Positions 34,480 through 43,300 of a DNA stretch of 64,000 bases are shown here, one piece after another (the stretch's first letter is position 1; every line of letters begins with the position of its first letter). Source of the DNA: JAUILA01 sp964563925. GTDB taxonomy: Bacteria > Bacteroidota > Bacteroidia > Cytophagales > Cyclobacteriaceae. The notes beneath the pieces are model-generated. The model was given only the letters and a program-made list of their open reading frames with translations. It was not told where the DNA came from and searched no databases. The stretch lies in contig CAZLZD010000018.1 of NCBI GenBank assembly GCA_964563925.1, forward strand, positions 1 through 64,000. Direction: 5' to 3'. Made by a program: the position numbers and the translations under genes.

Positions 34480-35671
34480 CAGGGTAAAGGAGGTATTTTT
34501 CGCGGAGTACTTTGTAGTCTGTAAGTGCCGGCTCCCATGTTTCACGTATCTCTTCTTCACTCCATCCGTTCCTGATCTGATCTTCCAGGTCAGTTGTTCC
34601 GGCCAGCTTGGGGAAATAGGCATTAAAGTACTCATCTTTCGGGGAGAATTGCCTGTAATACTCCATAAGGAACGACAGGTCAAAGCCCTCGATGGCATTG
34701 TCGGTGGTAAAAAGGGTGCCGTGACATTCTTCCCCTTCCAGGGGCGGGTATTTGGCCATGCCCTCAATGGAACGTGGGGTGAATGTATGGGAGTAATCCT
34801 CCAGGGAGGGGTGCCCGATTTGCTGAAATGGAAGCATCGTGCCTCGGCCTACACTGATCACCGTTCCCTCAAAAAGACAAAGGGACGGATAGAGCTGAAT
34901 GGACAGGTCATTGGGCAGGTTGGGTGAGGGTTTGACTGGAAGGGAATAGGGCATATCGTGACGGTATCCGGTCATAGGGATCACTTCCAGATCGCAGGTC
35001 AGACCGCCTTCAAGCCATTTTTCACCATTGATCATTCCGGCGAGCTCACCCACGGTAAGTCCGTGCAGCACCGGGATGGGATGCATCCCCACGAATGATT
35101 TCAGGGCAGGATCAAGGACAGGTCCGTCGATAAATCGCCCGTTAGGGTTGGGCCGGTCCAGTACCAGCACCTGTTTGCCCTGTTCGGCACAGGCCTCCAT
35201 GACATAATGCATGCTGCTGATATAGGTGTAAAAACGGGTTCCGACATCCTGGATGTCAAACAAAACGATATCCACGTCCTTTAACTGCTCGGCAGTCGGT
35301 TTTTTATTAGCCCCGTAAAGCGAGATTATAGGCAGGCCTGTGCGTGGATCAGTACCGCTCCTGATTGTCTCCCCGGCATCTGCCTCGCCGCGAAACCCGT
35401 GTTCCGGTGCGAAGACTTTCTGAATATTCACACCCTGCGAGAGCAGCGTATCCACCAGGTGGGTGCCTTTAACCAGCGAGGTGTGATTGACAAGCATGGC
35501 TACGCGTTTTCCTTCCAGACCGGCCAGAACGAGGTCCATGCGCTCTGCGCCCAGGACCAGGGCAGCCTCTGTTTGCGGTTGCGGTGAATTTGCAGGTGGG
35601 TCAGGTGCCTGGGAAGCCGAACAATTGGCGCTCAGAACGAAAATAGAAAGCAGAATAAGAATGTGGTTCAA
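34472..35671 (-). CDS. namZ: Exo-beta-N-acetylmuramidase NamZ-type protein (DUF1343)
   Basis: A 399-residue exported protein. NamZ enzymes release N-acetylmuramic acid from non-reducing ends of peptidoglycan fragments in cell-wall recycling. Family motifs seen: LVNHTSLVKGTHLVD at about 62, APEHGFRGEADAGE at about 90, and DIQDVGTRFYTYI near 145. The N-terminus is a signal peptide with a cysteine at about 17 (LSANC, a poor lipobox). The start codon is TTG; the frame closes shortly upstream and no ATG is available. It is the first gene of a five-gene operon with a perfect -7 element about 32 bases upstream. Confidence 0.9.
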   Translation of the reverse strand: MNHILILLSIFVLSANCSASQAPDPPANSPQPQTEAALVLGAERMDLVLAGLEGKRVAMLVNHTSLVKGTHLVDTLLSQGVNIQKVFAPEHGFRGEADAGETIRSGTDPRTGLPIISLYGANKKPTAEQLKDVDIVLFDIQDVGTRFYTYISSMHYVMEACAEQGKQVLVLDRPNPNGRFIDGPVLDPALKSFVGMHPIPVLHGLTVGELAGMINGEKWLEGGLTCDLEVIPMTGYRHDMPYSLPVKPSPNLPNDLSIQLYPSLCLFEGTVISVGRGTMLPFQQIGHPSLEDYSHTFTPRSIEGMAKYPPLEGEECHGTLFTTDNAIEGFDLSFLMEYYRQFSPKDEYFNAYFPKLAGTTDLEDQIRNGWSEEEIRETWEPALTDYKVLREKYLLYPDE

Positions 35672-35702
35672 GAGATTTCCTTTACTTTGTGTGGTTCGTT
35701 TT

Positions 35703-35710
35703 CAAAACTA
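35703..35710 (-). promoter_or_regulatory. -7 promoter element of the namZ operon
   Basis: Minus strand TAGTTTTG, a perfect consensus match, 31 bases before the TTG start codon. It lies between divergent namZ and the LolC/FtsX-type gene; a plus-strand TTTACTTTG at 35681-35689 may serve the opposite gene. Confidence 0.55.
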
Positions 35711-35719
35711 ACGATATTC

Positions 35720-36940
35720 TTGAATCTACCTTATTTTATATCCAAAAGAATCTCTCAGAATGCCCGGGGCAGTTTCTCAACCACCATTCACAAAATTGCG
35801 GTGGGCAGTATCGGGATCGGATTGGGAGTAATGATCATTTCCTTTCTTATTCTGAAAGGGTTTCAGGATACCGTTACCGAAAAGATATACAACTTTAGTG
35901 CCCACTTTCAGGTCACCAAGTATTCCAGCAACAACTCCTATGAGGAGGTGCCCATCAGCCTGAAAAATGAAGTGTATCGCAACCCTGAGCAATTCGATTT
36001 TATTGAACATGTGCAGGAATTCAGCCATAAAGCCGGACTCATCAAGACGGATGAAGAGGTTCTGGGAGTCATTTTCAAAGGCATCAGTCAGCGGTTTGAC
36101 AGTACAAGGTTTGCCTCGAGCCTGGTCGATGGCCGTTTTATCAGTTTTGACGAAGATGGCTATTCGAGGGAAGTCCTGCTCAGCAAGGTCATTTCCGACA
36201 AATTGCGGATTAAAGTAGGAGACGACGCCATCGTGCATTTCTTCCAGGACCCGCCCCGGGTGCGACGACTGAAGGTGGTGGGTATCTATGAGACCAATTT
36301 GTCAGAATACTATGATAATAAGTTTATTATCGGAGATATCCGGCTTATCCAGCGACTGAACGGCTGGGCCGACAGTGTGGCCGGCGGGATGGAGATCTAC
36401 GTAAAGGATATTGGTAAACTTGACCAGGCACGGGACCAGCTTGAGTCCGTGGTGGATTACGACTTTTATGTGGAAAAGGTGGAGGATAAATACATCCAGG
36501 TATTTGAATGGCTTCACCTCATCAGCCGCCAGGTGAATATTTTCCTGGGTATCATTCTCTTTGTAGTCTGCGTAAATATGATTTCCATCATTCTGATTCT
36601 GATTATGGAACGAACACAGATGATTGGATTGCTCAAGGCGTTTGGTGCCACCAATGCACTAATCCGCCGGATTTTTCTGTTGAATGGAGTTCGATTAATC
36701 GTAAAAGGGTTGCTGATCGGCAATTTGCTCGGTCTTGGTGTGGGGTTGATCCAGGACCAGTTCAGCGTAATCCCGCTGAATCCGCGGGATTACTATATGA
36801 GCTATGTACCCATTGGCTGGAACTGGGAAATGACCATCGTATTGAATCTGCTGACCCTGTTTGTCGTTGCCCTGATCATCCTGATCCCAACCCTTGCCAT
36901 TACAAAGGTAAACCCGATCAAGAGCATCCGGTTTGACTGA
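35720..36940 (+). CDS. ABC transporter permease of the LolC/FtsX family
   Basis: About 406 residues when started from the TTG at 35720 (MNLPYFISKRIS, the usual beginning of this family); an ATG at 35663 gives an extra 19 residues but lies upstream of the likely promoter. A first membrane helix at about 30-50 is followed by a large periplasmic domain (about 55-265) and three helices at the C-terminus, the MacB-FtsX layout. LolC/E-type proteins help release lipoproteins from the inner membrane. No ATPase gene is adjacent, so the partner is encoded elsewhere. The 3' end is four bases from convergent pgk. Confidence 0.88.
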   Translation: MNLPYFISKRISQNARGSFSTTIHKIAVGSIGIGLGVMIISFLILKGFQDTVTEKIYNFSAHFQVTKYSSNNSYEEVPISLKNEVYRNPEQFDFIEHVQEFSHKAGLIKTDEEVLGVIFKGISQRFDSTRFASSLVDGRFISFDEDGYSREVLLSKVISDKLRIKVGDDAIVHFFQDPPRVRRLKVVGIYETNLSEYYDNKFIIGDIRLIQRLNGWADSVAGGMEIYVKDIGKLDQARDQLESVVDYDFYVEKVEDKYIQVFEWLHLISRQVNIFLGIILFVVCVNMISIILILIMERTQMIGLLKAFGATNALIRRIFLLNGVRLIVKGLLIGNLLGLGVGLIQDQFSVIPLNPRDYYMSYVPIGWNWEMTIVLNLLTLFVVALIILIPTLAITKVNPIKSIRFD

Positions 36941-36944
36941 CTTC

Positions 36945-38132
36945 CTACTTGTCCAGCGCAGCTACTCCCGGCAGCGTTTTACCTTCCATGTATTCGAGCA
37001 GGGCACCCCCTCCGGTGCTGACATAGGAAACCTGATCTCCGAAACCGAGTGAATTTACCGCTGCGGCCGAGTCACCGCCGCCAATAAGGGAAAATGCGCC
37101 GTTTTCGGTGGCGTTCACCACGGCCCGTGCGATTTCACGGGTGCCCTCGGCAAATTTGTCCATTTCGAATACGCCCATGGGACCGTTCCACAGGATTGTC
37201 TTGGAATTGCTTATGACGTTGGAGAAGACTTCACGGGCCTGCGGACCGATATCAAGTCCCATCCAGCCATCTGAAATGGAGCCACTCATTTCAACCCGGG
37301 TATTTGCATCCTTACTGAAGGCGTCGGCCACCACGGAATCGATAGGTAGTTCCAGGTTAACACCATGGGACTTGGCCTTGCGGATCAGTTCGTCTGCCAG
37401 GTCCAGTTTATCTTCTTCTACCAGGGAATTACCAATATTTCCACCCATAGCCTTGAAAAAGGTATAGGACATTCCACCTCCAATGATCAGATTGTCAACT
37501 TTGTCCAAAAGGCGCTCAATGATCAGGATCTTGTCGGAGATTTTGGCACCCCCCATAATTGCGGTATAAGGCCTTGATACATTCTCCAAAACCTTTTTTG
37601 CATTCTCCAACTCAGCCTGCATCACATATCCGCACGCAACCGTATCGAAAAATTCTGCCACAATACTGGTTGAGGCGTGGGCCCGGTGCGCTGTCCCGAA
37701 CGCATCATTCACATAAATGTCACCATGGCGGGACAAGGCCTTTGCAAACTCCCGGTCTCCGGCAGTTTCCTCCTTATGAAATCGCAGGTTTTCAAGCAGA
37801 AGGACATCGCCGGGTTGTAATGCTCCTGAAAGGGCTTCCGGTTCCTTGCCAATACAATCTGTGGCGAAGGTCACCCGCCGGTCAAGGCGTTCTGAAAGGT
37901 CGTCCACCAGGTGTCTCAGGGAGAATTCATCCTCATCACCCGTTTTCGGACGTCCGAGATGGGACATGAGTACGACGGAACCGCCATCATCCAGGATTTT
38001 CTTAATGGTGGGTATGGCTGCCCTGATCCGCGTGTCATCGGTGATTTCATTCGAATCGTTTAACGGGACATTGAAGTCAACACGCATAAGGACGCGTTTG
38101 CCTTTCAGATTTATATCGTCAATTGTCTTCAT
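36945..38132 (-). CDS. pgk: Phosphoglycerate kinase
   Basis: A 395-residue glycolytic enzyme converting 1,3-bisphosphoglycerate and ADP to 3-phosphoglycerate and ATP. The signature RVLMRVDFNVPL is at residue 13, HLGRPK near 59, and the C-terminal nucleotide-binding region has IIGGGMSYTF, WNGPMGVFE and the IGGGDSAAAV glycine loop. Full length and normal. No perfect -7 element is visible directly upstream. No other glycolytic genes are in the window. Confidence 0.97.
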   Translation of the reverse strand: MKTIDDINLKGKRVLMRVDFNVPLNDSNEITDDTRIRAAIPTIKKILDDGGSVVLMSHLGRPKTGDEDEFSLRHLVDDLSERLDRRVTFATDCIGKEPEALSGALQPGDVLLLENLRFHKEETAGDREFAKALSRHGDIYVNDAFGTAHRAHASTSIVAEFFDTVACGYVMQAELENAKKVLENVSRPYTAIMGGAKISDKILIIERLLDKVDNLIIGGGMSYTFFKAMGGNIGNSLVEEDKLDLADELIRKAKSHGVNLELPIDSVVADAFSKDANTRVEMSGSISDGWMGLDIGPQAREVFSNVISNSKTILWNGPMGVFEMDKFAEGTREIARAVVNATENGAFSLIGGGDSAAAVNSLGFGDQVSYVSTGGGALLEYMEGKTLPGVAALDK

Positions 38133-38168
38133 TTTCAGTCTGGTTTTAATTGGCTTTGAATATACAAT

Positions 38169-39131
38169 TTATTCTGCTGCGGCCCTTCTGAGACGGTCAT
38201 TTATTGCCCGCCCGAGTCCTTCGGCCGGAACCACAGGGGCGATGATGAGATCCAGGTCAAGGGAATCCAGTTCACGCATGAACCTGAACAGGTTTTGGGC
38301 CGCTTCGCGCAGGTCGCCGGTAACAGAAAGATCCCGCCGGACGATGCTGCTGTGTGCGTTAAATTCTGCCGCCGGACCAAAGGTCAGTATTCCCAGGCGT
38401 TTGTCCCGGTGTGTATCAGCCAGCCGCACAATGTCTCCAAGGATGACACGAACCCTGGGCGCATAATGACTTTTCAGCATGCCCGGTGCCTTCGGGTTGG
38501 ATGTTGAATGGCTACGGACGGTAACCGGACCAATCAGACTTTCGATCTCTTCCCTGGTGAGTCCGCCTGCCCGGTAAATAACCGGACTGCCATGTGGAAA
38601 TCCGATAATGGTGGACTCCACGCCGACGTTACAGGGCCCCCCATCAAGAATGTAATCAACTTTATCGCCCAGCTGGTCATTAACATGGGAAGCGGAGGTC
38701 GGACTAATATAGCCGAACGGATTGGCACTCGGGGCCACCAGCGGGAAGGGGAGGGAGGAGAGAAGCTTGAGTGTTAACGGATTATCCGGAACGCGAAAAG
38801 CGGCATCGGGCATTCCTGCCGTCACAATATCCGGAATGCTTTCGTTTTTGGGAAGCAGTAAAGTGAGCGGACCGGGCCAGAAGGCCTCAGCAAGGGCTTC
38901 AGCCTCCCGGGGTAAATCGGTGGTCAGGGTTCGCACCTGCTCTACATTCGCGGCGTGTACAATCAGTGGATCAAAGGAGGGCCTGTTCTTGGCCGCGTAG
39001 ATGGCTGCGACCGCATCAGGATCAAAGGCATCGGCTGCCAGTCCGTATACTGTTTCTGTGGGTATCCCCACCAGCCGGCCCGCGCGAAGGGCCGCGGCAG
39101 CCTTTGAAATGTCCGTTCCTGTTTCCGCCAT
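38169..39131 (-). CDS. Threonylcarbamoyl-AMP synthase (Sua5/YrdC family)
   Basis: A 320-residue enzyme that makes threonylcarbamoyl-AMP for the t6A modification of tRNAs decoding ANN codons. The YrdC domain (about 1-200) has GIPTETVYGLAADAF and KNRPSFDPLIVH. The SPTSASHV region is followed by the C-terminal Sua5 domain, which begins around SNPKAPGMLKSHYAPR. The two-domain form is the Sua5/TsaC2 type. The start at 39131 is chosen because the -7 element ends just five bases before it; the longer frame to 39200 would run through the promoter. Predicted leaderless. Confidence 0.95.
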   Translation of the reverse strand: MAETGTDISKAAAALRAGRLVGIPTETVYGLAADAFDPDAVAAIYAAKNRPSFDPLIVHAANVEQVRTLTTDLPREAEALAEAFWPGPLTLLLPKNESIPDIVTAGMPDAAFRVPDNPLTLKLLSSLPFPLVAPSANPFGYISPTSASHVNDQLGDKVDYILDGGPCNVGVESTIIGFPHGSPVIYRAGGLTREEIESLIGPVTVRSHSTSNPKAPGMLKSHYAPRVRVILGDIVRLADTHRDKRLGILTFGPAAEFNAHSSIVRRDLSVTGDLREAAQNLFRFMRELDSLDLDLIIAPVVPAEGLGRAINDRLRRAAAE

Positions 39132-39136
39132 TAAGA

Positions 39137-39144
39137 CAAAACTA
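39137..39144 (-). promoter_or_regulatory. -7 promoter element of the Sua5-type gene, leaderless arrangement
   Basis: Minus strand TAGTTTTG, then TCTTA, then the ATG at 39131: five-base spacing. A divergent plus-strand -7 element lies about 40 bases away at 39185-39192. Confidence 0.65.
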
Positions 39145-39184
39145 TAAATTTTCCGGGTGTGTGGGGAGAACACAGCATAATTTC

Positions 39185-39192
39185 TAACTTTG
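39185..39192 (+). promoter_or_regulatory. -7 promoter element of the 53-residue membrane peptide gene
   Basis: TAACTTTG, perfect consensus, 23 bases before the ATG at 39216. It supports the reality of the short gene. Confidence 0.6.
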
Positions 39193-39215
39193 ATTCGCAA
39201 TAAATCAGCTTAACT

Positions 39216-39377
39216 ATGTCAAATAAGATTCGTTCTTTTATCAGAGCCCTTGCCGTACTAATGGTTGCGCTGGGTGTGCTCCTTGAACTACATATCCTGA
39301 ATCTGGATGCCCTCGCTGTTTACCGGTTCTGGATCGTGGTCATTGCCTTCGGCCTTCTTTTATTCACTTCAAAGTAA
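39216..39377 (+). CDS. Small membrane protein of 53 residues
   Basis: A short reading frame: a basic start (MSNKIRSFIR), a hydrophobic segment at about 11-24 (ALAVLMVALGVLLE), a polar turn, and a second hydrophobic helix at about 36-50 (WIVVIAFGLLLF). This is a two-helix hairpin with a positive-inside N-terminus. It has its own perfect -7 element. The 3' end overlaps the convergent Nudix gene by 14 bases. I do not recognise a named family; it is a plausible small inner-membrane protein and easily missed because of its size. Confidence 0.65.
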   Translation: MSNKIRSFIRALAVLMVALGVLLELHILNLDALAVYRFWIVVIAFGLLLFTSK

Positions 39378-39915
39378 AGTCCCGGGTTTTTTCGATCATT
39401 CGGAGGATCGAATCATTGTCAGGAACAAGTCTTTGAGCGTTATCCAGTGTGAACCAGCTGGCTTTATTTATTTCAGGAGAATGATCCGCGGGTTTGTCCA
39501 TCTCTGCACGGTATATAAAACGCACATCGTAATGCAGGTGGGCAGGAATACCAGGGCGCCTGGGTATGAGGTGAATGTCTATATCAAATATCGACGGACT
39601 GAATAATGAAATCCCGGTCAGTCCCGTTTCTTCAATGGCTTCTTTGCGGGCTACTTTCTCTATATCCGTACAACCATCGGCATGTCCGCCGGGTTGCAGC
39701 CACCGGTTGAGCTTTCGGTGATGAATAAGCAGACAGTGTGACAACTCAGGGTTGACGATCCAGGCGGATCCTGTCACGTGACCAGACAATAACTCCCGGG
39801 AAAAGCACTGATCATTCCGGCTTACAAACTCACGAAACCGGTGTAACTGTTCAGACTCTTCCCGGGAGGCAGGTGCATATTCATCGAGCAGGTTCAGAAG
39901 TTTACTTCCGGACAC
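39364..39915 (-). CDS. Nudix hydrolase
   Basis: A 183-residue Nudix protein that would hydrolyse a nucleoside diphosphate linked to another group. The Nudix box is GGHADGCTD followed by ARKEAIEETGL at about residues 95-118, placing it in the GGHADG subgroup, in which the first glutamate of the classic box is replaced. The family's usual substrates are unknown. The start codon is GTG and overlaps the TAG of the upstream small protein gene by one base, so translation is likely coupled. Confidence 0.88.
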   Translation of the reverse strand: MSGSKLLNLLDEYAPASREESEQLHRFREFVSRNDQCFSRELLSGHVTGSAWIVNPELSHCLLIHHRKLNRWLQPGGHADGCTDIEKVARKEAIEETGLTGISLFSPSIFDIDIHLIPRRPGIPAHLHYDVRFIYRAEMDKPADHSPEINKASWFTLDNAQRLVPDNDSILRMIEKTRDFTLK

Positions 39916-40268
39916 TATTCGATGATAATGGTCACCTTATTGGTTTTTTTCTCTTCCAGTTTATTGGTTTGTACACCGGCCCCCACGTTATTCATGTCCC
40001 CCTTTTCTGCATTTACAAAATATATACGGGGTTCGAGATCGGTGAATTTTACTTCGCCTTTCTCGTCGGAATAGGCAATCTCCGTGACAGGATTTGTTTC
40101 TTTTCTGTAATCTTCCTCGGTCAGAAACAGCTGCACAGCTACATTCTCCTCCACATTTCCCAGCTCATTGCGAACGGTGATCTTGAGGTTTGTTTTAAAA
40201 ATTTGCGTGAAACCTGTCAGGACCAGCAGACAAATTACCACGAGTGAGATTTTGATCTGATTTTTCAT
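39915..40268 (-). CDS. Small exported protein with a carboxypeptidase-regulatory-like beta domain
   Basis: A 117-residue protein. An N-terminal signal or anchor helix (about 6-24) is followed by a single beta-sandwich-like domain: LKITVRNELGNVEENVAVQLF, then SDEKGEVKFTDLEPRIYFV, a pattern seen in transthyretin-like or CarboxypepD_reg-like domains. The function is unknown; it may be periplasmic. The perfect -7 element stops four bases before the ATG, so the mRNA is probably leaderless. It shares a base with the following Nudix gene. Confidence 0.75.
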   Translation of the reverse strand: MKNQIKISLVVICLLVLTGFTQIFKTNLKITVRNELGNVEENVAVQLFLTEEDYRKETNPVTEIAYSDEKGEVKFTDLEPRIYFVNAEKGDMNNVGAGVQTNKLEEKKTNKVTIIIE

Positions 40269-40272
40269 AATT

Positions 40273-40280
40273 CAAATATA
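40273..40280 (-). promoter_or_regulatory. -7 promoter element of the small exported protein gene, leaderless arrangement
   Basis: Minus strand TATATTTG, then AATT, then the ATG at 40268: four-base spacing. It is immediately downstream of the giant T9SS-substrate gene. Confidence 0.6.
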
Positions 40281-40307
40281 CAATTTTTCACAGGTTGCAT
40301 GCAGTCG

Positions 40308-43300
40308 CTACCTGATGAGCACAATCTTTCCACGCTGTTCCTGGGAACCAATTCCATCGTCAAAAGAGGCCTTGTATTGCACCTTATAGGCATAGGTTCC
40401 TACAGGCACCGGTCTGGATGGATCGTTGTCATACCCACCGTTCCATTCGAAGCTCAGGTCGGAGGACTGAAAAATCATTTCTCCCCATCGGTTGAAGATA
40501 AATACCTGGAAATCTTCCGTGTCAATCAGGAACGGGTAAACCCTCCAGGTCTGGTTTTCAGGCACGCTGCTGTCAGGCCTGAATGCATCAGGTGCGGTGA
40601 ACCTGGCCTGGCAGTCTTCGAGTATATCCACCCTTTCGGTCGTTACACATCCGAATGGGTTCGTGAGCTCAATCGTCACAGGGCCTTCTCTGAACACGGT
40701 GAGAATATTTCCGTCGAGACTGTAATCAGGCCCGGATCCTGTGATCTGTCCGCCTTCCTCGTCAAGATAGCGTATGGAAATGAACTGATCTCCCGGATCG
40801 AGGACTGCATAGGTATTTTCCTCGACCGGATCTTCCGGACAAATACTGTACGAAAGCTCAAAGTCTTCCTGCAACTGTCCGGGTTCTGTGTAGATAACTT
40901 CCGTAGTATATTGGTTTGCACAGAAATTACCCGAAGGATCTATAGTCTGGAGAATATAGGTTCCGGGAACTTCCACCAGGATGAATCCGTCACGAATTTC
41001 GTACGGACCAGGAATATCTCCTATTAACTCAACGGCCGGCGCATTGGTGGCAAAAGGTATTCTCGCAGGAGTATTGTCACAGATGATCACTTCATCCGGC
41101 ATATCCAGGTAGGAGAACGGGGGCCGGTTCACCTGCACATCGGTGGCAGTTACAGTACATCCCGGCATGGCTGTTTCTGTGACTTCGATATTATAAACTC
41201 CCTGGTTGACCGGGTTGACCACAATGGTGTTGAGTCCGTCTGCATTATCGTATGTCCCGCTGTAAACCAGGTTATTTCCCTGTCCGCGTACCACATAATT
41301 AACAGGGTACCCGATAACGACCGACGCGTCATTGGGTATGATCTCGATTTCTATGGTTCCGTTTGTACGGTCACAATTTGCATTCTGGGTCGTGGCGCTG
41401 ATGGAGAATTGAACCCCGATATTATTGATAACCTGTGAGATAGCACTCTGACACCCGGTGAGGGTGTTGATGGCATATACATTGTATGTACCCGCAGGTA
41501 AATTATCAATCGTGTAGGTACCGGCTGGGATTGTGTCACTTACAAATGCCACGGGGCCCGACAATTCATAGGCAAACAGGTCTCCGGCGGCACCAGAGAT
41601 GGTAAGGTCGAAAGATCCGTCACCAGACAGACAGGCTGATGCATCCACGACGTTATCAATACTCAGCGGCGGTAATTCATAGACGATGAACTGGCTGCTG
41701 ACCGGCGAAGGAGGATTCTGAACAATTTCACAATCAGGAATAACATCCACACGGGCTGTGTACTGACCCGGTGTGTCAGGATTAAACTGAAATTCTTCCC
41801 CCACTCCGGAGGCCACCACGACGCTGTCAGAATTCAGAATGTTCCAGCGATAGGTTTCCAGGCTTTCCGGGTTAATGACACTGAAGTCCAGCGGATTAAA
41901 CACACACCCGCTGAATACGCTGAGTGTTACGGAAGGCGGGGTCATAACTGTCTGGTTCAGGAAATTCGGCAGTCCCAGGGTACTGAGTGTCGGACCTCCG
42001 TCAATCAGGTTGGGACCTAGTCCGAATCCATCCAGCTGGTAGCCCGGGTCGGGTTGTGGCACCACATTCAGCAGGGCACCCGGATTGGATATCACGGCAA
42101 GGTTGGGTGATCCATCCCTGGCAATATAGATCTGTCCATCAGGGCCAAGCTGCATGGCTCCAAAATCTTCACCCACCTCATTCACCACGAGGTCACGGGA
42201 TGACCTGATATAACTTGGATCAGTTTCCATTCCAGCCACCGTGGTGGTATCGATCTGCCACCGGTAGATTTTACTCGGTCCGCTGCCATTCGGATTTCTT
42301 ACTGTGGCGTAGAGCATCCGTCCGTCGGCTGAGAATTCCACCCCATAGACTTGTCCGTTGTCATTAATATCCAGTTTTATCGGGTCGGAAACAGCTCCGG
42401 AACTGTCCGCAAAATTGAAAAGCTCCACGTAATTTTCAGACGTTGAGATCGACAGGGCCACTGCCAGTTTCCCTGTATTGGATAATTTCATATATCCCTG
42501 GCCCGCGGTTGCGGAGGTGGAAGGGTGAACCGAACCTACATTGGAAACGACGGCAGCTCCTATACCCGCTGCCTGTACGGGATAGCTTCTGAAGTTTTTG
42601 GTACCGTATTCATGGGTGATGACCCAGTTGTTGTTTCCAGTGAGTCTTTCTGTATTAGGGGTGTAAAGATCGGTAAGGGCGATATTGCCGAGATTATCCT
42701 CCACCAGTCCGCCCAGGCCGTTATTCATTTTCAGGTCGAAGATGACATAACTCAGCTGATATCCGTTCGCTCCGGAAGGATCATAGATCTGCTTGGTCAG
42801 GAACACATAATACAACGTGGGGTCGTCCGGGAATTCAACAATAAGAATAGACTGTGCCGCTTGTTCATCTCCTCCGAAATTGGTGGCCACCAGGTTGCCT
42901 TCCCGGTCGTACATCTCCACTCCGTCAGAGTAGAACAGCGGGTTGCCGTTTGCATCGTTGTAAATCGCACACCCCTCCGGTGCCACCATCTGGTTCCCGC
43001 CGAAATAGTCGGCCGGGTCTCCGAACGGAATGGGCCGGGGCGGTCCCGGGTTATCGAAGTCAGCAATCGGGTTAAAATCGATCCCGGCATGTTCGCCGAA
43101 ATACCAGATAAAGGCCCTGCTTTCAATGGCACCGTATTCTACCACGCGAATGGACTGATAGGCCACACAGCCAGTGGCTGCATCCGTGGCTGTGACATAA
43201 TAGGTTCCCGCAGAATCGATGGTCGTGGTTGCGTCGTCAAATGTCTGATTTGACCACCGGAATGTGGGGGAAGAGCCACCCATACCGGCCTCGGCGGTGT

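Noticed and set aside
34480..34767. An N-terminal extension of fmt from 34767.
   Set aside because: The frame is open, but it overlaps namZ, shows no similarity to formyltransferases, and the family start is at 34479.
40299..41027. A 242-codon open frame on the plus strand inside the giant T9SS-substrate gene.
   Set aside because: It lies antisense to a protein with clear domains and lacks any recognisable motif; the composition fits a shadow frame.
42525..43253. Another 242-codon plus-strand frame inside the same giant gene.
   Set aside because: Same reasons: antisense to real coding sequence and no family features.
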